From: Micromonospora phytophila
GTDB taxonomy: Bacteria > Actinomycetota > Actinomycetes > Mycobacteriales > Micromonosporaceae
NCBI RefSeq assembly: GCF_023656545.1
Contig: NZ_JAMOKF010000002.1
Location: 26,978 to 90,977, forward strand
DNA: 64,000 nt
Direction: 5' to 3'
Below, in pieces: positions 1-18,192 of this stretch. The notes under the pieces are model-generated. The model saw nothing but the letters and a program-made list of their open reading frames with translations. It had not been told where the DNA came from and did no database searches. Positions within the stretch are counted from its first letter, which is position 1. Each line of letters begins with the position of its first letter. The translations under genes and the position numbers were made by a program.

Positions 1-2
1 AG

Positions 3-854
3 TGCGGCGGCGGACTCCTCTACCGAGAGGTCGACCGATTCGCCCACGCGGTGTTCGCGCTGCTCGACTCGTCACACTCGGAAGCGTTGACGCCGGGACT
101 GGTCGCCTCCGTCGCCGCCGCGCGGCAGTTGGCTGGCTGGACTGCTCTCGACGCGGGTCGACACCCGGATGCCCAGCGCCACTTCATGGCCGCGGAGCGG
201 GCGGCTCAGACGGCCGGCCAGGCTCTACTACTGGCTCGAATTCGCTACTGCCAGGCCCGGCAGTTGCAGCATCAGAAGCAGAATCGGGACGCGCTGGCCA
301 CACTGCAGCTTGCCCGCGCCCAGCTCGGGGCGGCGGGGACGCCGGGAGTGGCAGCCATGCTGTTCGGTGCGGAGGCCGCTTCGCTCGCCGCGCTCGGCAA
401 CCGGCCGGCCGCCCTGTCGGCGCTCGGCAGGGCGAGCGAGGAGTTCGACCGCATTATCGCGGACCGGGAACCGGAGTGGATGCGCTTCTACGACCGAGGC
501 GAGTTGCTGGCGCAGTACGGCCGCGTCTACCGGGACTTCGCTCGGAATGACCGGAAGTACGCCGCCGAGGCGGTGCACTGGGTGGACGAAGCCGTGGCGG
601 CACTCGGTCCGCAAAACGTCCGCAGCGCTCTGCTGAACAAGATCGGCCTGTGTAGTGCCCTGTTCCTCGCCGACGAGCCGCAACGGGCCTTGCCCGTGGG
701 CGCCCATGTAGTCAAGCACGCCGGGAGACTCAGCTCCCGAAGGGTCATCGACCGCGTCCGGAACCTGCGGCGAGACCTCGCCCAGCACCACAGGAATCCT
801 GAGGTCGCAGACTTCGCGCGCGTCGTCGCCACCATCGCGCCTACTGCCGCATGA
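3..854 (+). CDS. C-terminal part of a TPR-type transcriptional regulator (5' end outside window)
   Basis: The reading frame is open from the window edge, so the N-terminus, where an XRE-type helix-turn-helix would be expected, is missing. The visible part is almost entirely amphipathic helix, with repeated A/L/R-rich helical pairs (RQLAGWTALDAGRHPDAQRH, ARIRYCQARQLQHQKQNRDA) typical of the tetratricopeptide C-terminal half of actinobacterial Xre/TPR regulators. The GTG at 51 lies inside this helical run and is unlikely to be the true start. The stop overlaps the start of the following phosphotransferase (ATGA), so the two are translationally coupled; this regulator-kinase pairing is common in actinomycetes. 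The family is inferred from the helical pattern and neighbour. The DNA-binding domain is not visible. Confidence 0.6.
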   Translation, partial: CGGGLLYREVDRFAHAVFALLDSSHSEALTPGLVASVAAARQLAGWTALDAGRHPDAQRHFMAAERAAQTAGQALLLARIRYCQARQLQHQKQNRDALATLQLARAQLGAAGTPGVAAMLFGAEAASLAALGNRPAALSALGRASEEFDRIIADREPEWMRFYDRGELLAQYGRVYRDFARNDRKYAAEAVHWVDEAVAALGPQNVRSALLNKIGLCSALFLADEPQRALPVGAHVVKHAGRLSSRRVIDRVRNLRRDLAQHHRNPEVADFARVVATIAPTAA

Positions 855-1780
855 GTGAGACGGGCCGCTTCACGCAAGCGGCGATGACGGCTGCCTTGCA
901 CCAGATCGCCGATGACCTGAGGGTGCCGGCAGACGACGCACATCTGCTGCGGCTGACCAACAATGCGGTCTTCGCTCTCCCTGCCGCGGGGATCGTCATC
1001 CGGATCGCCCGCTCACATCGGCTCCACGACCGCGTACCCAAAGTTGTTCAGCTCGCGCAGTGGTTCGCCCAGGTCGACGCCCCGACCATCCGACTCGCAC
1101 CGGGCCTCGGGCGGCCGGTACAAGTAGGTGATCTGATGGCCTCAACCTGGCAGTACGTGCCGCCGACAGTGCCGGCACCAAGCGTTGAGGATCTTGGCCG
1201 GGCGCTGCGAGAGTTCCATGCCCTTGGCGCTCCGCCGTTTCCGCTGCCCTCGTGGGACCCGGTCGGAGACGCTCGCCGGCGACTCGCCGATGCGGAAGGG
1301 CTCGCCGAAAACGACCGCGACTACCTGCTCGACTGGTGCAACCGCCTCGAACCACGAGTCAGCTACCTCAGGCAGCATGCGGCAGGAGGACTTGTTCACG
1401 GCGATGCCCACGTAGGCAACCTGCTACGCGCACCATCGGGTCGTATCCTGCTCTGCGACTTCGATGCCACGTGTGTCGGCCCCTGGCAGGTCGACCTCGC
1501 CGCGGTCGCAGTCGGTGAAGTTCGCTTCGGTCGGGCCGGATCACACGGAGCGCTGGCAGCCGCATACGGCCACGACGTCACCACCGACCCGGACTGGCCA
1601 CTACTACGTGACGCACGCGAGCTAAAGATGATCGCGGCTGCCGCACCGCTCCTAGCCAGCTCGGCGAACGTGGTGGGTGAATTTGCGACCCGACTCCTGT
1701 CAATCAGGAACAACAATCCTCACGCCCGGTGGACACCCTTCGCCGAGCTGACACAGCCAACGGCCATCGGCGGACGGTGA
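851..1780 (+). CDS. Aminoglycoside phosphotransferase (APH)-family kinase
   Basis: The 309-aa product has the APH/choline-kinase catalytic core. The catalytic loop GLVHGDAHVGNLL (HGDxHxxN, about residues 179-191) is followed by the metal-binding ILLCDFDATCVGPWQVDLA (DFD, about residues 199-217). Proteins of this fold transfer phosphate from ATP to a small-molecule hydroxyl or to a protein; the substrate cannot be read from the sequence, and antibiotic resistance should not be assumed. The ATG overlaps the regulator's stop codon. Its stop lies only about 20 nt from the convergent end of brxHI, so this pair abuts the left edge of the BREX cassette and is probably the older chromosomal flank. 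Confidence 0.85.
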   Translation: MSETGRFTQAAMTAALHQIADDLRVPADDAHLLRLTNNAVFALPAAGIVIRIARSHRLHDRVPKVVQLAQWFAQVDAPTIRLAPGLGRPVQVGDLMASTWQYVPPTVPAPSVEDLGRALREFHALGAPPFPLPSWDPVGDARRRLADAEGLAENDRDYLLDWCNRLEPRVSYLRQHAAGGLVHGDAHVGNLLRAPSGRILLCDFDATCVGPWQVDLAAVAVGEVRFGRAGSHGALAAAYGHDVTTDPDWPLLRDARELKMIAAAAPLLASSANVVGEFATRLLSIRNNNPHARWTPFAELTQPTAIGGR

Positions 1781-1801
1781 AACTCCTGCTCTTTGACAAG
1801 A

Positions 1802-4573
1802 TTAGAAGCAGAATCCTGCTGCGGGGCGACGAGCTGCAGGACTGCGTGCAACCTCCTCGAAGCGCGAGTGCAAACGAAGCAGCACCTCGGCGTCGAGGGC
1901 GGCGTAGGTCACCTGGCTCTCGGTGAGAGGTCGCCGGGTCCAATCCCCGGCCTGCTCCCTCTTATCGAGCTCCACGCCGAGCTCACGCGCGCAGACGTCG
2001 CGAAGGCTGTGGCCACTAGCGGCGCGGCGGAGCCGGCGCGACACGTCGCGCGTATCCAGCACGGCATCCAGGGCGAAACCGTGCCGGCCGAGGACTTCGC
2101 GCTCGAATGAGGCGTAGTGGATCAGCTTCGTCGTCTCGGCGCTCGCGAACAACCGGCCGAGAGGCTCCAAATCGGGAAGCTCGAGCGCGTCGATGAGGTA
2201 GGTCGCTTCCCGACCCGCCACCTGAATCAGGCAGAGCGTGCGATTCGCGAGTGTGGTTTCGACGTCGAGGCCTACGACGGGTTCGGACACCAACGCGGCG
2301 ACCGCTGCCTCGAGCTGCGGCTGCGTGCGCACCCAGAGCAGCGGTCGACCATTCTCTCGACGCAGGAGGGGCAGGTCCGCGAGGGTCCCCTCGAACTGGG
2401 CGATGCGCTCCGCGTCGCCACGGGTTAGCGTCCGAACGCCATCAGGCAAGCGAGCTAGACTGGTTTCGGTCCCCGAAAGCCACCGCCAGGCACCTCCGAC
2501 GTCGAGCAGGTAGCCGGCGACTACCTCGCGCTCGACCCACGGCGGCATCAGCGGTTGGAACTTGCTGAGGCGATAGCTCGGGAGCGATTCGCCGACCTGT
2601 GACCAGAGGCGGTGGTTCTCCCAGAATTCGGGCTCCGCCAGCTTGGTGAGCGCATCCCGGAACCGGCGCCTATCAATATCCTCACCCCGCACCTTGATCA
2701 AGAAGTTGTCAGGGATGACCTTCCAATCTCCCCCGACCGCTTCGAGCGCGTATCGAAGCGTCGCATTGATGCGCCCTCCGGCGAAGGTCCACCAGCGAAT
2801 CTCCCCCTCGTCGAACTCGATGCCTCCGCGCTGGGAGTCGATGATTTCGCGCATGGAATCGCGATGCTCGGCGAGCACCGCCCACGCCGCGTCGTCGAGG
2901 TAGGGAAAGCGCTCATCGCTCAGGAGCACCGACAGAATGCGCTGGCAGACGTCGAAGCCGAGGAACTGCGGAAGAAAGCCGCCCCACGTGGGCTGGCGTC
3001 CACGGGGGGCCGCTTCGACGACCACGCGGCGATCCTCGTGCCGCACTTGAAGGACGGCCCATGCGCGTCCCCCGAGCAGGAAGCTGCTGACGCCATCGAC
3101 GAGTCGGTCGACGAAGGCCTGGTTCAACGAGCCGAGAGGCTGGCCGCCGGCGGTTTGTACCGTGTAGGTTTGCGGGCTTGAGAAGACCGCAAAGAGCTCC
3201 ATGAAGTTCTTGCGCCCGAAACGGCGTTCCGCTTTCGGCCCGAGGACCAGCCGGCCCCCTACGAGCCGTAATGCGCCGTCGCGTACCATCCATTTCAGTA
3301 GACGATCATATTCGGCCCGGTGAATGCCCTGGAAGTCCGATACGCCCGCCAGGTGCTCCCAGGCGTCGTCGGCGGCGATCCCGTCACTCGCCAGCGCCAT
3401 AGCAAGCAGCTGGTGGATAAGCACCGGCCAGCAGCGACGCTCTACCTCGACCGCTTCGACCCAGCCGGCCTTGGCCAGCTCGACCAAGGCGATGGCCTGC
3501 AGTACGCCCTCGGTCGTCTGACAGAAGAACGTGGTGTTGGCTGCTTGCCCCGCTCGCCGCCCCGTTCGCCCCATGCGCTGCAGGAACGAACTCACGGTGT
3601 CAGGCGCTTCCGCCTGCAGGACCCGATCGAGGTCGCCGACGTCGATGCCCAGCTCCAGGGTGGAGGTGCACACGATGCAGGCGTCGCTGCCGTGATGAAA
3701 GCGCTCCTCAGCGAGCTGGCGCTCTTCTCGAGACACTGCGCTGTGGTGGACGAACACGGCGGTGCCGTCGCGCCTCATGTACTCGGCGACCGCCTCCGTG
3801 GTGGAGCGGGACTGGCAGAAGAACAGGCTCTTCTGCCCCGTCGCGACGCGCGCCGCGTCACGGGAAAGCTCTGCGAGATTCCGGCGATGGGCAACCAGGA
3901 CCTGCCGACGCCCCGGTTGCTTCGGAGGGCTGACCACGCGTCCCGGCCGATTCGATGTGCCCTGGAGCCATGTGAGAATCGCCTCTGGGTTGCCAACGGT
4001 CGCGGACAGCCCCACGCGCTGGACGTCATGCTTGGAGATGCGCGCCAGGCGTTCGAGCACGCTCATCAAGTGGGCGCCCCGGTCGGAACCTGCCAACGCG
4101 TGGACCTCATCGATGACCACGGTCCGCAGATCGGCGAAGAGCTTGTTCTCGTCCACACGCGGCGACACCAGCATCACTTCGAGCGATTCCGGCGTCGTCA
4201 TCAGGAGCTCGGCAGGTTCCCTGAGAAACTGACGGCGGGGGTGGTCCGGCGTGTCGCCGTGCCATACGAAGCGCCGTAGGCCGACCATCTCGGTGTAGAG
4301 CCCGAGTCGGTCAGCCTGGTTGTTCAGCAGCGCCTTGATGGGCGCGACGTAGAGTGCGCCTACCCCTTCCGGCTCGTTCTCGACCATTTGTGAAAGGGTC
4401 GGGAACATCGACGCTTCGGTCTTGCCGCCGGCGGTGGGTGCCAAGATGACCGCGTTGTCGCCAGCAAGCAGCGCCTCGCCCGCCTCTTCCTGCACCGGAC
4501 GCAGGCTCGACCAACCGAGCCGGGAAACGATCGCCTGTTGCAGGCGCGGTGCGAAGCGGGCAAAGACGCTCAC
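1802..4573 (-). CDS. brxHI: BREX type 6 helicase BrxHI with C-terminal RNase D-like exonuclease domain
   Basis: Last gene of the BREX operon (923 aa). The N-terminal half is an Lhr-like SF2 helicase: Walker A LAPTAGGKTEA near residue 45, DEVH box VVIDEVHAL near 155, and helicase C-terminal motifs STLELGIDVGDLD and QRMGRTGRR near 310-345. The last ~150 residues form a DEDD-type 3'-5' exonuclease fold like RNase D: VVGLDVETTL (DxE, about 771-773), a motif-II region IHYASFERE with Glu where Asp is usual, and YAALD (Yx3D, about 891-895). Two GTG codons stand in tandem at 4576 and 4573. The second is chosen because it makes the same GTGA overlap with brxD seen at other junctions. BrxHI is a signature gene of BREX types 2 and 6. 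Confidence 0.88.
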   Translation of the reverse strand: MSVFARFAPRLQQAIVSRLGWSSLRPVQEEAGEALLAGDNAVILAPTAGGKTEASMFPTLSQMVENEPEGVGALYVAPIKALLNNQADRLGLYTEMVGLRRFVWHGDTPDHPRRQFLREPAELLMTTPESLEVMLVSPRVDENKLFADLRTVVIDEVHALAGSDRGAHLMSVLERLARISKHDVQRVGLSATVGNPEAILTWLQGTSNRPGRVVSPPKQPGRRQVLVAHRRNLAELSRDAARVATGQKSLFFCQSRSTTEAVAEYMRRDGTAVFVHHSAVSREERQLAEERFHHGSDACIVCTSTLELGIDVGDLDRVLQAEAPDTVSSFLQRMGRTGRRAGQAANTTFFCQTTEGVLQAIALVELAKAGWVEAVEVERRCWPVLIHQLLAMALASDGIAADDAWEHLAGVSDFQGIHRAEYDRLLKWMVRDGALRLVGGRLVLGPKAERRFGRKNFMELFAVFSSPQTYTVQTAGGQPLGSLNQAFVDRLVDGVSSFLLGGRAWAVLQVRHEDRRVVVEAAPRGRQPTWGGFLPQFLGFDVCQRILSVLLSDERFPYLDDAAWAVLAEHRDSMREIIDSQRGGIEFDEGEIRWWTFAGGRINATLRYALEAVGGDWKVIPDNFLIKVRGEDIDRRRFRDALTKLAEPEFWENHRLWSQVGESLPSYRLSKFQPLMPPWVEREVVAGYLLDVGGAWRWLSGTETSLARLPDGVRTLTRGDAERIAQFEGTLADLPLLRRENGRPLLWVRTQPQLEAAVAALVSEPVVGLDVETTLANRTLCLIQVAGREATYLIDALELPDLEPLGRLFASAETTKLIHYASFEREVLGRHGFALDAVLDTRDVSRRLRRAASGHSLRDVCARELGVELDKREQAGDWTRRPLTESQVTYAALDAEVLLRLHSRFEEVARSPAARRPAAGFCF

Positions 4574-5895
4574 CACACATCCTCGGTCGGCACCAACCCG
4601 TCCGCCTCGTCATCGAGGTCGACGAGGCGAGCACCGGAAAGGACATACTGCTCCTCGGTGCTGAGCTCCTTGGCCTGAAACCCGTGCTCAGACATGGGCT
4701 CGTAGTCCGCATGTTCCTCGACCAGGTCGAGCTGGGTGACGAACTCGCGCAGGAACTGGCGCGGCACCACGCCGACGTCACCCTTGAAGCCCGCGGTCAC
4801 CTCCGCCACCAGCCGCTCCACGAAGGCCGTGCTGATCTTCTGGTCGAGGCGGCCACGGTCCGACGTGGGGAATAGCTCCCGAAGACGAAGGGCGACCGAC
4901 CGAAGCCGATCGGCGTCGAAGGGGACGAGCTCGAGCTGGGCCTGTCGCAAGCTAGCGAAGCGGCCCTGCTTCAGGAAACGGATCCGGTCGTGAAGCGGCG
5001 CGAGGCCAGCGACGCCATGCCGCGTGTCGAAGAATTCCGGCGTGCCCGTGAAGACCCACGCCATGCCGGGATAGCTGCCCGCTGCGTCGGCAATCTGCCG
5101 AATCCCGTTCAGCGACTTGTGCCGCGAATCCGAACGCATGCGGAGGATGGTTTCGGCCTCGTCGATGACGATGATGAGCCCCGCGTAACCGGCAGCCTTC
5201 ACGATCTCGAGCACTCCCCGCAGGTAGTCGAGGGCATCGCGGCTCTCAATGTCCCCCTTGATGCCGGCGGCCTTCTTGGCCGATGCGGCGACGTTGCCGC
5301 TGCCGCACAGCCAGGAGATGAGAGCTCCTGCCTCCGCGACTTCTCCCTTCTGCTTCAGCTCGAAGATGGTCTGAATGACGCGAACGAAGTCCTGGGGCGC
5401 TTGACCGCCCGTCATGGCCGCGAGGTCTTCGGCGAGGCGCTTCTGCACCTTGGCGTCGAAGGCTGGGTCCGAGTCGTCCTCTCCGGCCGCGACGAGGCTT
5501 TCCTCCACGCGGCCGATCCACCGGTCGAGGACGTCGCTCAGGGCTCCTCGTGAGCATGACGCGGTCCCGAGCTCCGTCAGCACCTTGCGATACACATCGT
5601 CGAAGCGGTGGAACTTTAGATCATTGTCGGAGACCACGACGAAGCTGGTCGCGAACCCCCGAGCCTGCGCATCCAGCAGCGCGAGGCGCGCCATGAAGGT
5701 TTTGCCGCAACCGTAGCCGCCGCGGAGGAACTTGACGGTGCCCTCGCCGCTCCTCGCGAAGTCGAGCTGTCGATGCAGTTCTCCGCGTTGCTTTTCGATG
5801 CCGACGGCGAACGCGTCGATACCCCGCTCGGGCACGAGGCCTTTGCGTAGCGACTCGAAGACGTGCTCGACGTCCTTCTGGGTCAGAATGCTCAT
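4570..5895 (-). CDS. brxD: BREX ATP-binding protein BrxD
   Basis: A 441-aa P-loop ATPase with Walker A GGYGCGKTFMARLAL near residues 56-70 and Walker B GLIIVIDEAETIL near 238-250, preceded by an N-terminal helical segment of the BrxD family. BrxD occurs with BrxHI in BREX types 2 and 6, where it supplies an AAA-type ATPase subunit; its exact step in phage exclusion is unknown. The ATG overlaps the pglZ stop (ATGA), and its own stop overlaps the GTG of brxHI. Length and motifs are intact. Confidence 0.9.
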   Translation of the reverse strand: MSILTQKDVEHVFESLRKGLVPERGIDAFAVGIEKQRGELHRQLDFARSGEGTVKFLRGGYGCGKTFMARLALLDAQARGFATSFVVVSDNDLKFHRFDDVYRKVLTELGTASCSRGALSDVLDRWIGRVEESLVAAGEDDSDPAFDAKVQKRLAEDLAAMTGGQAPQDFVRVIQTIFELKQKGEVAEAGALISWLCGSGNVAASAKKAAGIKGDIESRDALDYLRGVLEIVKAAGYAGLIIVIDEAETILRMRSDSRHKSLNGIRQIADAAGSYPGMAWVFTGTPEFFDTRHGVAGLAPLHDRIRFLKQGRFASLRQAQLELVPFDADRLRSVALRLRELFPTSDRGRLDQKISTAFVERLVAEVTAGFKGDVGVVPRQFLREFVTQLDLVEEHADYEPMSEHGFQAKELSTEEQYVLSGARLVDLDDEADGLVPTEDVW

Positions 5896-8815
5896 CCGCT
5901 TCCCTCACGTACGTATCGCTTCACTCCGGCCACGACGGCGATGCGCACGTCGAAGGGGGCCTTCTGGGCATACGCCTCGAACTGGATGGCGAAGCGCCGC
6001 AGGCCACGCGGGCCGCCCAGCATCGCGGCGGCCTCGTTCTCCGTGACCGTGCCGTGCGCCGCCAAGTGCTCGAACACCTGCCGGACCCCCGACTCGGGGA
6101 ACTGCTCGAGCCAGCTCGCACTGCTCGCCCCGACGCTCGCTGCTGGTGCGGGCGGTGGTGACGATGGCCCCCGCGTCGCCGTGACCGCGAAGCGCGCATC
6201 CGGTACGCACGGCACCACGTCCGCCACAGCGCTCGGGTGGTGGATCTCGATGAGCGCACGCGCGTCGACGGCTCCGGAGAGTCGGAAGAAGAGCTCGAAG
6301 CGTTCACCGACGGTCGCGACGACCATGCCGCCCGCGATCCGCGCCTTGCCGCGGGTCTGGCAAAGCTCGACCTGCACGCCCTCGGCGTCAGGGACGCGCA
6401 GCGCGAGCTCGACATCCCTTGGACTTCCGAAGTCCAACGACCGCTGCGCGAGGACCTCGACCTTGGCTTCGATGCAGTGCATCCCACCCACGCCCTCGCT
6501 GGCCTCGGCTTTTATGCCGTACTGCACACTGCTCCCGCCGGCCGCCGTGCGATGCAGCACGGTCAGCACCGGTATGACGCGCTCCTGCAAGCTGTTGCCG
6601 CCGTGGACAAAACTCATGGACCGCCGACCGGTATCGAAGACCGCCGTGGTCTCCGGGAACATCACGTGCCCGTTCACCCCCTCGTAGCGGAGGTCCGCCA
6701 GCGCGACCCTGACCTCTCCCGCGTGATCCGCCGCCACCGGCGAGAAGACATGCCTTCGTTTTGGATCGATGCGACGACCATGGGCCTGGGCGGATGCGGC
6801 ACTGTCGTCCAGCAAGAGAAAGCCGTGGTCGCTGGTGAAGACGAAACGACGCACGCCCGCGTCTCGAAGCAGACGCCAAGCGGCGCGCAGCTTCTGCATG
6901 ACGTGGTCGAACACGGCGGGGCCGACGCCTTTCTCGCCGGCGTTGTCGATCTCCTGGCTGTGGACGACGACCAGGCGTGCCTGGGCGACCGAGCGCTTGA
7001 GCGAGGTGCTGTCGCGGCTGACCACCTCTTCGAGGGTGAGCCATGGACACGTGCCACCGCCGACCCGGTCGTGGATGGCACGCTTGCGGGTTTCGGGGTC
7101 AGACACACGAAACTCGCCTGTCTGAAAGCCCTGAATCCCCCCGGTGTCGCTCGCCATTGAAACGCGCAGACGCCCGTTCTTTTCGACAGGCGCGAGCACG
7201 TTCATGCCCACCTCAGTCACGGTGGGGAGCTCGGCAAGCCGGGGTTTGAGCAGCACGGTGGTGGCCGGGGTGCCTTCCATCTGGCGGTAGAGCTCCTCGC
7301 CCATCTCGAACCGCAGGGCGTCGACGACGAAGTATGCGGTCGTTCCGGCTTCCTGGGTCAGCGGCTTGACCACCTCATCGAAGAGCGTCCGCTGCTGTTG
7401 CGAAGCGCCTGTGAGGAAGCCATGTGCCTTGCAGAGCGCATTGAATTCGCGCGCCCAGGCATCGGCCCACACGCGCCAGGCACGGCGCATCCCGTCGAGG
7501 CGCGTCCGCAGGGTCTCGAACTCGGGCAGCTGCGGGTAAAGCAAGGCCACCCGCCGTTGCTCGAGCTGCCGATGCGCTTGATCGGCGGCGGCGCCGCGCT
7601 GGACGTAGACGCTCACGGCGGCTTCCAGGCCGCTGCCAGCGCTGGTGCTGACCCCCAATCGCTCGCCCGCACGCGCGATGGCCTGACCGAGACGGGCCGC
7701 GTCGCGGACGAGCTGCCAGGCGGACTGTCTCGTGGGATCGTCTCGAAGCCAGAACGAGGCGCTTGTGGGCTTGGTGTCCACGCGCAGCTCGGCCCACTCG
7801 GCAGCGAGGTCATAGTTCGCGCGCTCGAGGGCTGCCAACGCAGCCTTGAGGACTTTGTCCTCTTCGAACCGGAACGTGTCGATCTTGCCGAGGTCTTCGG
7901 CCCGGGCCGCCTCGACCTCATCGGCGAGCAATGCCTCGGTCTCATCTGCCGTCCGCTGGTAAAAGCCCGCGTGGCGCTCCCGGAGGTGGGCCGCGACGGC
8001 GCGGCAGCTCTCGATGACCGGGCGCGGCAGGTCCGCGGCGTGGGCGAGATGTGTGTCAACGGGCGCGCGGTTCAGGTCGTCCACATACTCCACGCAGAGC
8101 GCCCAGCTTGCTGCGGCGAACGCTACATCCTCGGCGCGCGGTCGCGAGGGCGGAAGCGTGGTATCGCGCCAGTAGCCCGGGAGGCCGACCCACGCCGCGA
8201 GACGTTCCCAGAGGGCATCCTCGTCGTCGAGTTGGCGTATGCGTTCCGCGACGAATCCCCCGGTGAGCAGATCGTCGAAAACGGCCGTTGGTTTCATCGC
8301 CCGGAGCTGTGCTGCGGTGCCGCCTTCGGCGTCGTCCATCAGTGCACTCAGCCAAGCGTCGGCCCCCGCGAGCGTCATGTCGGGCTGCGCCTTGAACGAG
8401 GCGATCTGATCGGGGCGCACCCGTCCCGCGGCGGCCTCGGTAATGAGGGTGTCGAGCGCCTTCCGGTACCGCACGCCGGCCGCGTAGAGCTCGAAGAGCG
8501 GTGTGCTGCGCACGGTCTCCTCGGTGAAGCCCGGCAGGTGGATGACCAGCGGCACCTTCTCGGTTCCGGCAGCGACCCCGTCAAGCGCCATCATCAGCGA
8601 CAGGTGGCTGCCTCGGAAGGCGTGGACCTCGTAGGGCAGCGCCCCGGAGCCACGCAGTGCCCTGAGGCGGTCGACGAACCCTCCGTAGTGCCCAGTCTGG
8701 TCAAGCCACACGACCACGCCCTGCCGGCGCACCCACGAGCGCAGGTCCGCCTCGAGGCTCGCGGACACAGGGCCGCCGAGCTCTGCGGTCGATGGCTGTG
8801 GTGCTGCTGCCGTCG

Positions 8816-8819
<4 letters not shown>
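5892..8819 (-). CDS. pglZ: BREX alkaline phosphatase-fold protein PglZ
   Basis: The 975-aa protein contains the PglZ domain of the alkaline phosphatase superfamily: the metal-site segment FVVDALRFEMGEELY near residues 490-505 and the second metal motif RFVFTSDHGFLLLDD near 655-670. PglZ is the one component common to all BREX types; it is required for phage exclusion and, in most studied systems, for methylation. The C-terminal ~250 residues form a beta-rich region and a short winged-helix-like tail. Translation starts at a GTG embedded in the pglX stop (GTGA), which implies coupled expression. No frameshift or missing metal ligand is apparent by eye. Confidence 0.93.
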
Positions 8820-13126
<4,307 letters not shown>

Positions 13127-13142
13127 GGTCGTCGTCCTCCGG

Positions 13143-16771
<3,629 letters not shown>

Positions 16772-16775
<4 letters not shown>

Positions 16776-17410
16776 GGATAGATCCGAGGCCGGTAGTCGT
16801 TGTCCGGATTGAGAATGCCCATAAACGAGAGCCCCGTCGGACCTCGTCGTTCGCCCGGATAGAGCAGGACAACCGGCACATTTCGCGTCCTGCCGTCGAG
16901 GTGACGAAGAAGGGCTGATGATCGAATGAAGGGATACAGCGCCCCAGCGCGCCCGATGAGGGCCACCGTCCGGTCAATGGTGTCCTGGTGCTTGTCGGCG
17001 TACTCGCAGATCAGGCGGCTGCAGTCCGCCGCGATCCCGTCCGGCCCTTCGATGAGGGGCGAGAGCTTCGACTTCAGGTAGTTCAACCCGCGCTCCGGTT
17101 CGATGCCGGCCATGCGCTCTTCCATCTGCACGACGCGGTCGACCCACTCCAAGCCCTGCGCTCTGACACGCTCGAGAAGGAGCGTTTGGAGGCTGATCGA
17201 GATGACCATCCAGCCGTTCGCAACGATGTCTGTAGTCAAGCGCTGCACTTCGGCACGGAGCTTGAACTCATCGGGCGGGTCGTACTGCATGATCGCGAAG
17301 CGGTAGTTGCGCATTGTGCTGATGCGCGGGCCGTCCTCGTGGATGAGATCTCGGCGCAGCGCGGCGAACGCCTCTTGTAGGGAAGTCTGTTGGAACAGGG
17401 GAAGGCTCAC
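16772..17410 (-). CDS. brxB: BREX protein BrxB (DUF1788)
   Basis: A 212-aa DUF1788 protein. The N-terminal region has the family pattern RISTMRNYRFAIMQYDPPDE and the middle segment ISISLQTLLLERV. The C-terminal part has VPVVLLYPGERRGPTGLSFM, as expected for BrxB. BrxB is a small scaffold-like subunit present in types 1, 5 and 6. Translation starts at a GTG that overlaps the brxA stop as GTGA. Position between brxA and brxC is the canonical order. Confidence 0.92.
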
Positions 17411-18192
17411 AGTGCGGCTCCAGCCAGGCGGGACTCGTCACTGCGTAGGTTGACGTCGGCCCACATCCGCAGGTCGCGATGCCTCCAGCCGAAGTCGATG
17501 AGGTCGCCCTGCCGCATGAAAGCGAGCCCAGGGAGCCCGCGCAAGCGCTCCTCAAGGATGGAGCCCTCCAGGCCGACCGAACTCGTGTACGGGTTGTCGA
17601 GGAGACTTCCCTCAAACTCCGTCTCACGCAGCAAGTACATGAGGTATTCGAGCGCTTCATCGGGCACGCGCGGCAGACCAATGGGGCGAGGGTCGCGGTT
17701 CGTGGTGACCAAACCAGCCGAGTACGCCGCGGAGAGCAGCTTGCTGGCGAACTGGATGCGCATCGACATCGTCCAGCGGCCGGGCCTTTGCTGTCCGACC
17801 CAGGCGACGACGAGATCGCGAGTCACCTCGGGCCGGTGCCCAGAGCGACGCTCCACCAGATAGGCGCCCGTGAAGCGCCGATAGAGAGGGTCGGTGAGTT
17901 GCAGGTGCCAGTGGCAGATGGCTCTGCGTGTTTCCGGCGACATGTGTTGCCAGCTGTGGAGGGCGGCGAGCGCAGACGGAAACACACCGAATCGGGCACG
18001 CATGTTAGTGAGAAGCACCTCGACGCGCGCCAGACTCCGAGCGCCAAACCAGTACTCGTCGAAGGCCCGCTGGGCATTCACGTTGGTAGTCTCGTCGGCG
18101 TGAGTCCAGAAGGCGCGCGAGTCATCGAGCTCGAGGGCACACTTCGAGAGGCGCGTGTGCACCTCCGTCGCCTCTCGTTGGCGGCCCGTCAT
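17407..18192 (-). CDS. brxA: BREX protein BrxA (DUF1819)
   Basis: A 261-aa DUF1819-family protein, an all-helical fold related to the RNA-binding antitermination protein NusB. Family-like segments include ARVEVLLTNMRARFGVFP and WHLQLTDPLYRRFTGAYL, with a C-terminal DFGWRHRDLRMWADVNL. BrxA binds DNA in characterised type 1 systems and is needed for defence there only in some hosts. The ATG overlaps the brxE stop (ATGA). Confidence 0.92.
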   Translation of the reverse strand: MTGRQREATEVHTRLSKCALELDDSRAFWTHADETTNVNAQRAFDEYWFGARSLARVEVLLTNMRARFGVFPSALAALHSWQHMSPETRRAICHWHLQLTDPLYRRFTGAYLVERRSGHRPEVTRDLVVAWVGQQRPGRWTMSMRIQFASKLLSAAYSAGLVTTNRDPRPIGLPRVPDEALEYLMYLLRETEFEGSLLDNPYTSSVGLEGSILEERLRGLPGLAFMRQGDLIDFGWRHRDLRMWADVNLRSDESRLAGAAL

